Positions 24,334-32,777 of a DNA stretch of 36,633 nt are shown piece by piece (within the stretch, counting starts at the first letter, position 1; the number at the start of each line of letters is the position of its first letter). The notes under the pieces were generated by a model. The model worked only from the letters and a program-made list of their open reading frames with translations. It was not told the DNA's origin and searched no databases. Origin of the DNA: CAZUQP01 sp964622455 (lineage in GTDB: Bacteria > Pseudomonadota > Gammaproteobacteria > DSM-16500); NCBI GenBank assembly GCA_964622455.1, contig CAZUQP010000020.1, positions 1-36,633 on the forward strand. Direction: 5' to 3'. A program made the position numbers and the translations under genes.

Positions 24334-25083
24334 CTATTCTCCGTTTTTAATCAGTGTACCTACCTCTTCACCCAGCACAATGCGCAACAAAGCGTCCTGC
24401 TTATTCATATTAAATATTCGCAAAGGTAATCCATGATCACGACATAATAAAATTGCGTTTAAGTCCATGACTCCCAAACGTTGCTCTAATACCTCATCAT
24501 AAGTTAAAGACGTGTAGCGTTTTGCTTTCGGGTTTTTAATGGGATCTGCAGCAAACACACCATCCACTTTCGTCGCTTTCAAGACAATATCTGCTGCTAT
24601 TTCAATGCCGCGCAACGCTGCAGCAGAATCAGTGGTGACCAATGGGTTGCCTGTGCCGCCTACAAAAATAACAACCTTTCCTTTTTGCAATGAATTTTTT
24701 GCTTTGTTACGATCATAGCAATCAACCAAACCAGGAACCGGTAGTGCTGACATCATTTTGACGGGAATCGATTTTTTTTCTAATGCATCACGTAATGCTA
24801 AACCATTAATCACGGTTGCCATCATACCCATTTGATCTGCAGTCACACGATCAAATCCTGTCATATAAAGATCAGCACCGCGAATTAAATTACCGCCGCC
24901 AATGACAAAAGCCACTTGCACGCCGCGTTTGACTACACTAGCAATTTCAGTGCTGACACGCAGAAGTTTACTGGGATCAATGCCAAAAACATGGTCCCCT
25001 TGTAATGCTTCACCGCTTAATTTAAGTAAAATACGCTGATAAACAGGTTTTGCATGAGATAATTCTAAAGACGCGTTACCCAT
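24334..25083 (-). CDS. pyrH: Uridylate kinase (UMP kinase)
   Basis: Hexameric kinase of the amino-acid-kinase family that phosphorylates UMP to UDP, supplying UTP to pyrG. Motifs: ILLKLSGEALQG, VIGGGNLIRGADL, TADQMGMMATVINGLAL, GGTGNPLVTTDSAAALRG, LKATKVDGVFAADP. The start is set at ATG 25083 (249 residues) because the Shine-Dalgarno ACAGG directly abuts the more upstream ATG at 25092 and is correctly spaced only for the inner one. It follows tsf by about 35 bases and is followed by frr, the order common to most bacteria. Confidence 0.96.
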   Translation of the reverse strand: MGNASLELSHAKPVYQRILLKLSGEALQGDHVFGIDPSKLLRVSTEIASVVKRGVQVAFVIGGGNLIRGADLYMTGFDRVTADQMGMMATVINGLALRDALEKKSIPVKMMSALPVPGLVDCYDRNKAKNSLQKGKVVIFVGGTGNPLVTTDSAAALRGIEIAADIVLKATKVDGVFAADPIKNPKAKRYTSLTYDEVLEQRLGVMDLNAILLCRDHGLPLRIFNMNKQDALLRIVLGEEVGTLIKNGE

Positions 25084-25118
25084 ATGATTCATCCTGTATT
25101 AACACACTCTGAAAAAAA

Positions 25119-26006
25119 TTAGCTGCCGTGCACTTGCGCCATCACTGCTTCAACAAAATTTTCTGTTTCTTTTTCAATTCCTTCACCCACTGCAAAACGA
25201 ACAAAACGAACCACCTTAACATGATGTTTGTTGAGTAAAGCAGAAACTAAGGTATCAGGATCTTTTACAAAGGGCTGTCCAAGCAAACTGATTTCATCCA
25301 TAAATTTCTTAATTTTGCCTGCCACCATTTTTTCTAAGATAGCTTCAGGTTTACCACTTGTCTCTGCTTGCGCACGATAAATTTCTTTTTCTTTTGCAAT
25401 AACATCAACTGGAACATCATCTTGCGCAACAACCAAAGGCTGGCTGGCTGCAATATGCATCGCAATATCTTTTGCTAATGCGGGATGATCACTGTCTAAT
25501 TCAACCAGTACACCAATCCGTCCGCCATGAGAATAAGTACCGATAGTTGCGATCGTTGACTGCAGATTTGCCACACGCCGGATGTGAATATTTTCACCCA
25601 CTTTTGCAATCAATGCTTGGCGCGCTTCATCGATAGTCGTGTTGGCATGATCCAGTAACGGTAAACCGCCGAGCGCTGCGACATCTTTTACATTTGCCTG
25701 CAATGCGGTTTTAGCAACCGCATCTGCAAATGCTAAAAAGTTTTCATCTCGTGCCACAAAATCTGTTTCACTATTAATTTCTACCATAATGGCATGCCTG
25801 CCATCAGAGGTTGTTTTGAGAAGCACCACCCCTTCAGCCGCCACGCGGCTTGCTTTTTTATCCGCTTTTGCGCGACCGCTTTTACGTAATTCTTCAATAG
25901 CACGCGCCATATCACCGGCAGTTGCTTCCAGCGCTTTTTTACATTCCATCATGCCGGCGCCGGTACGTTCACGTAATTCTTTTACTTGTGCTGCAGTGAC
26001 TGCCAT
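25119..26006 (-). CDS. tsf: Translation elongation factor Ts
   Basis: Guanine-nucleotide exchange factor for EF-Tu. The N-terminal UBA-like domain carries ERTGAGMMECKKALEATAGD (13-32) and IEELRKSGRAKADKKA; the core contains EINSETDFVARDENF and the coiled-coil/dimerisation segment near LEKMVAGKIKKFMDEISLLGQPFVKD (about 225-250). Length 295 is normal. It follows rpsB by six bases, so both are read from the rpsB promoter. Confidence 0.97.
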   Translation of the reverse strand: MAVTAAQVKELRERTGAGMMECKKALEATAGDMARAIEELRKSGRAKADKKASRVAAEGVVLLKTTSDGRHAIMVEINSETDFVARDENFLAFADAVAKTALQANVKDVAALGGLPLLDHANTTIDEARQALIAKVGENIHIRRVANLQSTIATIGTYSHGGRIGVLVELDSDHPALAKDIAMHIAASQPLVVAQDDVPVDVIAKEKEIYRAQAETSGKPEAILEKMVAGKIKKFMDEISLLGQPFVKDPDTLVSALLNKHHVKVVRFVRFAVGEGIEKETENFVEAVMAQVHGS

Positions 26007-26012
26007 CCCAGA

Positions 26013-26792
26013 TTACTCCTCATCAGCTGCTGCATCATTTTTAAAACGGGCAGTTGTTTCATCTTCAATTTCAACCAACTCATCTTCTGCTGCCGCAATC
26101 TCTGGATTGCTTGCTCGCGCATCTAAAATGCAATCTGCTACTGCTTTCGTATAAAGCTGGATAGAACGCAAAGAATCATCGTTACCAGGAATAACATAAT
26201 CAACGCCTGCTGGATTATTGTTAGTATCGACAATACCAATGACTGGGATACTTAAACGATTAGCTTCAGCCACTGCAATTTTTTCGTGACCCACGTCAAT
26301 CACAAATAAAGCATCAGGTAAACCGCCCATATTTTTGATACCCCCTAAACTGCGTTCAAGCTTGGTTTTATCGCGGGTCAGGTTAAGAATTTCTTTTTTG
26401 GTCAAACGCCCAAAGCTGCTTTTTTCAAACATGGCTTCTAATTCTTTTAAGCGGCGAATGGATTGACGGATAGTTTTGTAATTGGTCAACATGCCGCCCA
26501 ACCATCGATGGTTCACATAAGGCATATGGCAGCGAATAGCTTCTGCTTTTAGAATTTCTTGGGCAGCGGGTTTAGTTCCCACAAATAATATTTTGCCTTT
26601 TTTGGACGCAATGCCGCCGATAAAATTCAGCGCATCACTCATCATGGGTACGGTTTTTTCGAGGTTAATAATGTGGATTTTATTGCGGGCCCCGAAAATG
26701 TACGCAGCCATTTTTGGGTTCCAGTGGCAGGTTTGGTGTCCAAAATGAACGCCTGCTTTTAACATATCACGCATTGTCACAGATAATGACAT
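26013..26792 (-). CDS. rpsB: 30S ribosomal protein S2
   Basis: Small-subunit ribosomal protein. The start is set at ATG 26792 (MSLSVTMRDMLKAGVHFGHQ) since AGGAG is correctly spaced for it (9 bases) and abuts the outer ATG at 26801. The 259-residue protein shows HFGHQTCHWNPKM, FGARNKIHIINLEKT, HRWLGGMLTNYKTI and GLPDALFVIDVGHEKIAV. A C-terminal acidic tail (EDELVEIEDETTARF...) is longer than the E. coli protein's. It heads the rpsB-tsf-pyrH-frr-uppS-cdsA transcript from the promoter at 26929-26957. A 130-base leader could serve S2 autoregulation. Confidence 0.97.
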   Translation of the reverse strand: MSLSVTMRDMLKAGVHFGHQTCHWNPKMAAYIFGARNKIHIINLEKTVPMMSDALNFIGGIASKKGKILFVGTKPAAQEILKAEAIRCHMPYVNHRWLGGMLTNYKTIRQSIRRLKELEAMFEKSSFGRLTKKEILNLTRDKTKLERSLGGIKNMGGLPDALFVIDVGHEKIAVAEANRLSIPVIGIVDTNNNPAGVDYVIPGNDDSLRSIQLYTKAVADCILDARASNPEIAAAEDELVEIEDETTARFKNDAAADEE

Positions 26793-26809
26793 TTTTCTCA
26801 TCTCCTAAA

Positions 26810-26835
26810 GTGGGTTAAGCCTCCATGTATCCCAC
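26810..26835 (-). promoter_or_regulatory. Hairpin in the rpsB leader beside the Shine-Dalgarno
   Basis: GTGGG (26810-26814) and CCCAC (26831-26835) can pair around a 16-base loop just upstream of the rpsB AGGAG. A second hairpin (CCTAA...TTAGG, about 26843-26861) lies further up the leader. In other gammaproteobacteria the rpsB leader is bound by S2 for feedback control; whether these stems play that part is an inference. Confidence 0.4.
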
Positions 26836-26928
26836 TCCCCAACCTAAGTTTTTGCTTTAGGCACCCGGCGAATGGTCGTGATACATGTGCGGTTTTAAAA
26901 ACATTTCAATTGCTAATCAGAGCCCGCC

Positions 26929-26957
26929 TTTATACCATAGTTGAATACTTTCAACAA
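26929..26957 (-). promoter_or_regulatory. rpsB promoter (extended -10)
   Basis: On the minus strand: TTGTTG (26957-26952), a 17-base spacer, and TATAAA (26934-26929) preceded by TGG, an extended -10. Transcription near 26922 would give a leader of about 130 bases. The rpsB-map gap is divergent, so map control must overlap this site. Confidence 0.6.
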
Positions 26958-26976
26958 TACATACCCCTATAGAATT

Positions 26977-27738
26977 ATGATGATTAAAACCGCTGATGAA
27001 CTCGAAAAAATGCGTACCGCCGGCCGCCTGGCCGCTGAAGTATTAGATATGGTCGGGCCTTACGTAAAACCCGGTATCACGACCAATGAACTCAATCAAA
27101 TCTGCCATGATTATATTGTCAATGTGCAAAAAGCCATTCCAGCGCCCTTAAATTACAATGGTTTTCCAAAATCGATTTGCACCTCGGTCAACCATCAAGT
27201 TTGCCACGGCATCCCCGGCGAACGTAAATTAAAAGAAGGCGATATCGTCAATGTGGATGTGACTGTCATTAAAGATGAATATCATGGCGATACCAGTAAA
27301 ATGTTCACCATCGGCAAACCCTCCGTCTTAGCGGAACGCCTGATCAAGATTACCTTAGAGTGCCTTTATTTGGGTATCCAGGAAGTAAAACCCGGCGCTC
27401 ATTTAGGCGATATTGGTGCAGTCATTCAAGAACATGCTGAAAAAAACCGTTTTTCTGTGGTACGCGAATACTGCGGGCATGGGATTGGCAAAATCTTCCA
27501 TGAACCGCCGAACGTGTTGCATTATGGCAAAAAAGAGACGGGGGAAGAATTGAAAGCAGGCATGGTTTTTACCATTGAACCCATGATTAATGCCGGCAAA
27601 CGTTTTGTTAAGCTTTTACCCGATGGCTGGACAGTCGTCACGAAAGATCATAGTCTTTCTGCACAATGGGAGCACACTATTTTAGTCACTGAAACAGGCT
27701 ATGAAATATTGACTAAACGTCCTGACGAATCTATTTAA
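26977..27738 (+). CDS. map: Methionine aminopeptidase, type I
   Basis: Removes the initiator Met after deformylation. The start is ATG 26977 (MMIKTADELEKMRTAGRLAAEVL), matching the family; the frame stays open from a TTG at 26941. The 254-residue pita-bread enzyme shows NVDVTVIKDEYHGDTSKMF with the two metal-binding Asp, EYCGHGIGKIFHEPP with a His ligand, FTIEPMINAG with a Glu ligand, and QWEHTILVTETG with the last Glu. It is divergent from rpsB, a common arrangement, and sodB follows 22 bases downstream on the same strand. Confidence 0.97.
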   Translation: MMIKTADELEKMRTAGRLAAEVLDMVGPYVKPGITTNELNQICHDYIVNVQKAIPAPLNYNGFPKSICTSVNHQVCHGIPGERKLKEGDIVNVDVTVIKDEYHGDTSKMFTIGKPSVLAERLIKITLECLYLGIQEVKPGAHLGDIGAVIQEHAEKNRFSVVREYCGHGIGKIFHEPPNVLHYGKKETGEELKAGMVFTIEPMINAGKRFVKLLPDGWTVVTKDHSLSAQWEHTILVTETGYEILTKRPDESI

Positions 27739-27760
27739 AAATAATTTAAGGAGAATAACA

Positions 27761-28342
27761 ATGACATTCACGTTACCAAAACTTCCCTTCGCACTTGATG
27801 CATTGCAGCCTCATATTTCGAAAGAAACATTAGAATATCATTATGGCAAACATCACCAGGCCTATGTGAATAATTTAAATAATTTGGTTAAAGACACTGA
27901 GTTTGCAAATGCATCACTCGAAGACATCATTATGAAATCAAGCGGCGGCGTATTTAATAATGCAGCCCAAGTCTGGAACCATACTTTTTATTGGCATTGT
28001 TTAACGCCTAAAAGCAGCAACGAACCTTCTGGCAAATTAGCGGATGCCATCCAGAAAAAATTTGGTTCATTCGATGAATTTAAAAAACAATTTACCCAAA
28101 CAGCCATTAGTACATTTGGTTCCGGCTGGGCATGGCTTGCTAAAAACCAACAAGGTGAATTAGAAATTATTAGCACCAGCAATGCAGCAACTCCTATGCA
28201 ACAAAATAAAAAAGCATTATTCACCTGCGATGTGTGGGAACATGCTTACTATATTGATTATCGTAATGCGCGCCCAACCTATCTCGAAAATTTTTGGAAA
28301 ATTGCGAATTGGGATTTTGTCGCCGAGAATTTTTCAGGATAA
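27761..28342 (+). CDS. sodB: Superoxide dismutase, Fe type
   Basis: Dismutates superoxide to peroxide and oxygen in the cytoplasm. The 193-residue protein has metal ligands His27, His74, Asp157 (DVWEHAYYIDYRNARP) and His161. Gln70 within FNNAAQVWNHTFYW is the position that marks the iron rather than the manganese enzyme. A strong AGGAG lies eight bases before the ATG, and the gene follows map by 22 bases, so it may be cotranscribed. A small membrane protein gene starts 14 bases after its stop. Confidence 0.97.
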   Translation: MTFTLPKLPFALDALQPHISKETLEYHYGKHHQAYVNNLNNLVKDTEFANASLEDIIMKSSGGVFNNAAQVWNHTFYWHCLTPKSSNEPSGKLADAIQKKFGSFDEFKKQFTQTAISTFGSGWAWLAKNQQGELEIISTSNAATPMQQNKKALFTCDVWEHAYYIDYRNARPTYLENFWKIANWDFVAENFSG

Positions 28343-28356
28343 GATATCATTTTGAC

Positions 28357-28833
28357 ATGAATTTACTTGAAAACGAAAAAAAATATTATGGCTTATTCTA
28401 CATTAAACAAATCATTTTATTGTTTTGGGGTGCGTGGTTTTTTATTGCTTTTTTAACGAATGTAACTGATTTTCTGATGAACACCGAAACCATTTCCCCA
28501 ACACTCTTTCACTCGGGTGATTATAGCGCTTTAGCAAAGGTCATCCATGTTTATTCGACACCGCATTATTTTTTAAACATTCTTTTTTCTTTAGATGTTT
28601 TGATCGAAGGCACATCTGCTTTTTTATTTTTGATTGCAGCGCTTTGTTTTTGGAAGCGTGTATACTCCTGGCAAACAATAAATATTGCGTTTTTGATTAG
28701 CATATCTTTATGGGCAGTATTTCTCCTCATGGAAGAAATATTTATTGCTTATTCCTATGAAGCAACTCACTTGAGATTACTGACATCTGAAATGATATCG
28801 TTACTCATGCTGCATTTATTGCCGCATCAATAA
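28357..28833 (+). CDS. Small multi-pass membrane protein, unknown
   Basis: A 158-residue protein with about four hydrophobic helices: IILLFWGAWFFIAFL (about 18-34), a paired segment around VLIEGTSAFLFLIAALCFW (about 80-103), INIAFLISISLWAVFLLM (about 108-128) and a C-terminal EMISLLMLHLL. Family not recognised. The start is the ATG 14 bases after the sodB stop; the open frame begins inside sodB at 28294 but that part is out-of-frame sodB sequence. The nearest Shine-Dalgarno (AGGAT) is about 15 bases away and weak, so translation may depend on coupling to sodB. Confidence 0.6.
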   Translation: MNLLENEKKYYGLFYIKQIILLFWGAWFFIAFLTNVTDFLMNTETISPTLFHSGDYSALAKVIHVYSTPHYFLNILFSLDVLIEGTSAFLFLIAALCFWKRVYSWQTINIAFLISISLWAVFLLMEEIFIAYSYEATHLRLLTSEMISLLMLHLLPHQ

Positions 28834-28943
28834 ATTAAAATATTCTAAACTCTTTACTACATCAACCGTGTTAGAAGCTGTTCAGAGTCTCAGGCGCTTT
28901 AAGATCTGCACGCAAAATAACTCGCCTTAATTTTAAAGAAAAA

Positions 28944-28972
28944 TTGATCTTCCGGCACTTATTCTGTACATT
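28944..28972 (+). promoter_or_regulatory. Candidate promoter of the MATE transporter gene
   Basis: TTGATC (28944-28949), a 17-base spacer, TACATT (28967-28972). Both hexamers match the consensus at four of six positions. Initiation near 28979 would give a leader of about 20 bases that includes the AGAGAG purine stretch before the ATG at 29000. Confidence 0.45.
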
Positions 28973-28999
28973 TACCGGCTTCACAGAGAGAAACCTTCT

Positions 29000-30370
29000 A
29001 TGCAAGCTACTTTATCTACAACCGCGCTTCTTAAAAAAGTCTGGAGCATTGCTTCCCCCATGGCAGCCAGCAGGCTTGTCAATGTGATAGCAAGCTTTAT
29101 GGGAATATTGTTTGTTGCCCGCTTAGGACACGCTGAACTTGCCGCAAGTGCGCTGATTACGGCAACATCGCTCCCTTTATTTTTAATCGCCAGTTCCCCT
29201 TTATTTGCTATCAGCGTCATCGTTGGACATGCTTATGGAGCAAAGCAACATGAGAGCATAGGCGGGATTTTACAGCAAAGTTGGTTATTAAGTTTAATCA
29301 TCAGCGCGTTTGTTATTGCTATCCCTTTATTGATAAAACCTATTTTCCTTGCACTCGGTCAAGAAGCAGAATTAACCCATATCGTGCAAAGTTATTTTTT
29401 TGTTTATGCATTTGCAATTCCTGGATTGTTATGTTCTGTTGCTACATCGCAAGTGTTGGTTGCTATCGGCAAGCAGCGAACTGTTTTATGGGTCAATATG
29501 ATAAATGCTGTGATCTTTATTATACTTGCTCCTATTTTAATTTATGGAAAAGGATTGATACCACCTCTTGGCGTACCTGGGCTTGCATTAGATTGGGTAT
29601 TGTTAAGTTGGATTAATTTAATTATTTATCTTCTTGTTTTTTTGAAAACAAAAAATTGGGAAATATATAAAATATTTACCTGGCAAATTCCACACACTTT
29701 TCATTTTATGAAAAAAATAATTTCTATTGGATGGCCGATCACCTTACAAATGGCGAGTGATTTATTATGTCTCTTTGCTATCACTATCATTGTAGGATGG
29801 CTAGGTGAAAACGCGTTAGCTGCACAGCAAATTGTGACACAATATTATATTTTGCTGGTGGTGCCTATCCTAGCATTATCACAAGCAGGCGGAGTGTTAA
29901 TCAGTCAAGCTAGGGGGGCTGAAGATTATCATTTAATCAAGCGATATGCCAACGGTACGCTGTTAATGGGAATATCATTTGCAACATTAGTAACATTTAT
30001 TTTTATTTTTTTCCCGCATACGTTGGTCAAAGTATATTTACATACGCATCTTGAAACAGCAGAAACACAGGAACTCGCTAGCATAGTGTTAATCTTAACA
30101 GGTTTTCGTTTAATCTTTGATACGATCATGGAAATTAAAATAGGCAATTTGCGCGGTTTATTTGATACGCGCTGGCCCATGATGATTATGTTAATCAGCA
30201 CATGGTTTCTTTATATTCCCATTGCTTATATGCTAGCGTTTATGTTTCATTTTGGATTGATCGGCATCCAGGTTGCAAATATTCTGATGACTTTAATAGG
30301 TGCAGTTATTGTATGGTTGCGCTGGCTGAAGCGTTCTAGAAAATTTGTTTCTTATGCAATTAAAACTTAA
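29000..30370 (+). CDS. MATE family efflux transporter (NorM-like)
   Basis: Multidrug and toxic-compound extrusion transporter: a cation-coupled antiporter of the inner membrane. The 456-residue protein has about twelve hydrophobic helices in two related halves. Family features include the N-terminal WSIASPMAASRLVNVIASF with FVARLGHAELAASAL, GHAYGAKQHESIGGILQQ after helix 2, and GWPITLQMASD with WLGENALAAQQIV starting the second half. Substrates cannot be inferred. It has a candidate promoter and is convergent with the kinase-like gene at 30424. Confidence 0.9.
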   Translation: MQATLSTTALLKKVWSIASPMAASRLVNVIASFMGILFVARLGHAELAASALITATSLPLFLIASSPLFAISVIVGHAYGAKQHESIGGILQQSWLLSLIISAFVIAIPLLIKPIFLALGQEAELTHIVQSYFFVYAFAIPGLLCSVATSQVLVAIGKQRTVLWVNMINAVIFIILAPILIYGKGLIPPLGVPGLALDWVLLSWINLIIYLLVFLKTKNWEIYKIFTWQIPHTFHFMKKIISIGWPITLQMASDLLCLFAITIIVGWLGENALAAQQIVTQYYILLVVPILALSQAGGVLISQARGAEDYHLIKRYANGTLLMGISFATLVTFIFIFFPHTLVKVYLHTHLETAETQELASIVLILTGFRLIFDTIMEIKIGNLRGLFDTRWPMMIMLISTWFLYIPIAYMLAFMFHFGLIGIQVANILMTLIGAVIVWLRWLKRSRKFVSYAIKT

Positions 30371-30423
30371 ATTAACAATGAGAGCATAACCGCTCAGTCA
30401 GTACCATTGATGAAACAAGACAA

Positions 30424-31299
30424 CTAATTTAATGTTTCAGCTAATTTTATTGCCCAACTTGGGTCACCTTTATCTTCCACATGCCAAGCGGCCATTAAAA
30501 TAAGACGGACAAACACCCAATCTTTGATTCGTTGCAGATTAAGATGTGCTTTCCGAGCCAGAAGATCAACTCGTGATTCAAATATATTTTTTACATCGCT
30601 CATATTCGCCAATTCATTAATGTACATAAAATCAAAAGCAGCGATTTCAAATTCAGATTCACCCACAACACCTTTAGGATCAATCGCCAACCACTGATCA
30701 TCATTTTTTAAAATATTATCATGATGTAAATCACCATGTAAAAAAATCTCTTTTTTTATGGAAGACAATAATTTATTCTTTAATGTAATCGCTTTTCCTA
30801 TTAAATAGGATGGGCAAACATCATCGGAAAGATCATCAATTGCGCTTAGCCAATCTCTAATATGGCGATAATTATTTTTGTTAGATAGAGGTTTATTATG
30901 TAACTTCTTCATGGTTTTAATATAGCAATCCATCACATATTCAACTTGGGATGGATATAGTGATTTAAGAGTCGTACCAGGAACTGCTTGCTGCAATAAC
31001 AAAGCGTGATACATTGAATGATATGAAATCAGCCTAATTGAGCCATTACCATCAAAATATTCTAACGCTTCTATTTCATCCAAAATATTTTTTTTGTCAC
31101 AACTTATTTTTAAAACCACTGGCTGGTTGGTGCAAGTGATTGCTTTAGCAACATAATTGAAAGTCATATTATCGACAGGTGTGACTTGTTTCAGCTCCCA
31201 ATAATCTGTAAGTTCAGAAATCATAGTTGGCAAATGAGCAATCCAAGCTTTTCCTTTTTCACCAGCCATGTTCATTATATTTTGTTTAAGTAATTTCAT
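30424..31299 (-). CDS. APH(6)/hydroxyurea-kinase-like phosphotransferase
   Basis: Resembles the aminoglycoside 6-phosphotransferase and hydroxyurea phosphotransferase family (StrB-like) of the protein-kinase-like fold. The 291 residues include VVLKIS with the likely ATP-site Lys64, the catalytic loop LHGDLHHDNIL (187-197) with Asp190 as base, and WLAIDPKGVVGESEFE (203-218) with metal-binding Asp207. These are the key residues for kinase activity, so the protein is probably active; the substrate could be streptomycin-like or an unrelated metabolite. The start at 31299 has GAGG 11 bases upstream; inner ATGs at codons 9 and 11 are alternatives. An IS5-family terminus lies just upstream. Confidence 0.82.
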   Translation of the reverse strand: MKLLKQNIMNMAGEKGKAWIAHLPTMISELTDYWELKQVTPVDNMTFNYVAKAITCTNQPVVLKISCDKKNILDEIEALEYFDGNGSIRLISYHSMYHALLLQQAVPGTTLKSLYPSQVEYVMDCYIKTMKKLHNKPLSNKNNYRHIRDWLSAIDDLSDDVCPSYLIGKAITLKNKLLSSIKKEIFLHGDLHHDNILKNDDQWLAIDPKGVVGESEFEIAAFDFMYINELANMSDVKNIFESRVDLLARKAHLNLQRIKDWVFVRLILMAAWHVEDKGDPSWAIKLAETLN

Positions 31300-31345
31300 T
31301 AAGCAAAAAACCTCGTGACAATAATAGCAATAGTTTAAAGCAACT

Positions 31346-31439
31346 AGGGAGTGTCATCAATTAAGCCAACCAAACAATAGTTGCAGCCAAATAAATTCTA
31401 CCAAGAAAATTCTGAGCAGTTTTATCGTACCGAAAAAAG
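31346..31439 (-). mobile_element. Terminal remnant of an IS5-family insertion sequence
   Basis: On the minus strand, a frame from 31438 to a TAA at 31361 encodes 25 residues including RYDKTAQNFLGRIYLAA, which matches the C-terminal end of IS5-family transposases (the RYDKTAxNFL...YLA pattern). Right after the stop comes TTGATGACACTCCCTAG, like the terminal repeat of that family, whose outer end would be near 31346. The rest of the transposase is missing: the fragment joins the methyltransferase stop codon at 31440-31442 directly. It is a scar of insertion followed by deletion. Confidence 0.75.
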
Positions 31440-32225
31440 TTAGCCGCTTTTCTTCCTCGCTACGGTCAAGATATTCAGGCTTTTTTCTGGCACAAAATCA
31501 TTTCCATCCATATCATATTGACCTATCACTTCAAATCCATTGTGCTCAAGCATTTTCTGTAATTCTTCAACGGTATAAATTTGCAGGCTAAAACTATTTG
31601 TGCGTACTTCTGGTTCGCCTTCTTCTTTGGAAATTGTATAGTGATCATGAGAAATTAGAAGACCATTTTCTCTGTCAATCTCAGAATGTTGAATGTTACG
31701 AATGCTGACGCCATTCACAATGCTCTCAATATCCATCGCAAAATCATCAATGACGTTATCTGTAATGGCTTGTAAGTTGAAAATGTCAAAAATATATATG
31801 CCGTCATCTTTGAGGTTAGCGTGGATATTCTGTAGTGCTTTTTCAAAATCAGCTTTGGTTAGGTGGCCAATCGCGTTAAAAATAGTAATGACCGCATCGA
31901 ATTTTCCTGCTTTCACCTTCCGCATATCACCATCAATGAAAATAATATTACGATTCATTTCTTTTGCTTTACTCCGTGCTATATCGAGTAAAGCGGGACT
32001 GAAATCACTACCCATCACTTCATAGCCTCGTTCGGCAAGATAAAACACTTGTGAACCGGTGCCGCAGGTCATATCAAAAACCGTTTTAACCCTTTGCTCT
32101 TTTAGCAATTTTTCTATCAGCGCATTTTTAACTTCAGTCTGTTCACTCATATTATGCGCATCGAAATATTCGGGCATTTGTTGATATTCTAATGGCAGAC
32201 CCAGTTTGTGCTCTTTATTATTCAT
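31440..32225 (-). CDS. Class I SAM-dependent methyltransferase
   Basis: A 261-residue methyltransferase of the small-molecule or protein type. Motif I is TVFDMTCGTGSQVFYLAERG (48-67), followed by acidic VMGSDFS, IIFIDGDMRKVKA (motif II-like), DAVITIFNAIGHL (motif post-II/IV) and a C-terminal EELQKMLEHNGFEVIGQYDMDG. The N-terminus (GLPLEYQQMPEYFDAHN) resembles a family of glycine/sarcosine-type or DUF-containing methyltransferases, but the substrate is unknown. The ATG has an AGAAGAAA purine stretch and overlaps the preceding remnant gene by eight bases. The 3' end abuts an IS5-family remnant. Confidence 0.88.
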   Translation of the reverse strand: MNNKEHKLGLPLEYQQMPEYFDAHNMSEQTEVKNALIEKLLKEQRVKTVFDMTCGTGSQVFYLAERGYEVMGSDFSPALLDIARSKAKEMNRNIIFIDGDMRKVKAGKFDAVITIFNAIGHLTKADFEKALQNIHANLKDDGIYIFDIFNLQAITDNVIDDFAMDIESIVNGVSIRNIQHSEIDRENGLLISHDHYTISKEEGEPEVRTNSFSLQIYTVEELQKMLEHNGFEVIGQYDMDGNDFVPEKSLNILTVARKKSG

Positions 32226-32604
32226 TTTCTTCTATTGTAAATGTCTGGATTAATGCAAGGAAATGGGGTGTTAATGAAAAACTGATCTTCAGAGATGATT
32301 GTTCTCCTTTCATTATGAAATACCCGCTCAATTGATTTTGAGCTATGATTTCTTCTACTTGAATAATTTTTCCTGCTTTTTCAAAATATTTCATCGTTTC
32401 TTTTCGCAAGACATCAAGAGGATTGTCGAGGAAAAAATTATCGCCTGCGCTTCCTGAATGAATTAACTTACCATCAACCATTACACCAAAAGCATACCCT
32501 GGGAAATAATTTTTTTCTGCATATTCCTGATATGCTTTCTCAATCTTAGGCAATAAAGATTTTACTCTCGAGAGTCTATCTTTATCTACAAATAAAGGTT
32601 CCAT
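32218..32604 (-). CDS. Internally deleted serine hydrolase (beta-lactamase-like) remnant
   Basis: A 128-residue reading frame that looks like the two ends of a class-C beta-lactamase-type serine hydrolase joined together. The N-terminal part EYAEKNYFPGYAFGVMVDGKLIHSGSAG resembles the opening strands of that family. The part expected to carry the SxxK catalytic motif is absent, and the rest (from DNPLDVLRKE through GYFIMKGEQSSLKISFSLTP) resembles the far C-terminal domain. The frame is intact, AAAGG lies 7 bases before the ATG at 32604, and the end overlaps the methyltransferase start by eight bases, so it may be translated, but it cannot be an active hydrolase of this class. Confidence 0.6.
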   Translation of the reverse strand: MEPLFVDKDRLSRVKSLLPKIEKAYQEYAEKNYFPGYAFGVMVDGKLIHSGSAGDNFFLDNPLDVLRKETMKYFEKAGKIIQVEEIIAQNQLSGYFIMKGEQSSLKISFSLTPHFLALIQTFTIEENE

Positions 32605-32777
32605 GTAACTACCTTTACTTAAAAGGCAAATAGAATTTTGCATTATTTATTTAACCCCGCCAATACAAACATTCAAATTCATATTTACAAAGCAAAGCTC
32701 ATTTTTTGAGGTCTTTACCACTCCCTCGAAGCTTACTTGTGTTGCATTTGCTTGATTTATAATATCTACCAAGAAAA

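Noticed and set aside
28294..28356. Upstream extension of the small membrane protein into sodB
   Set aside because: This stretch is out-of-frame sodB coding sequence and adds a non-membrane, Cys/Arg-rich leader.
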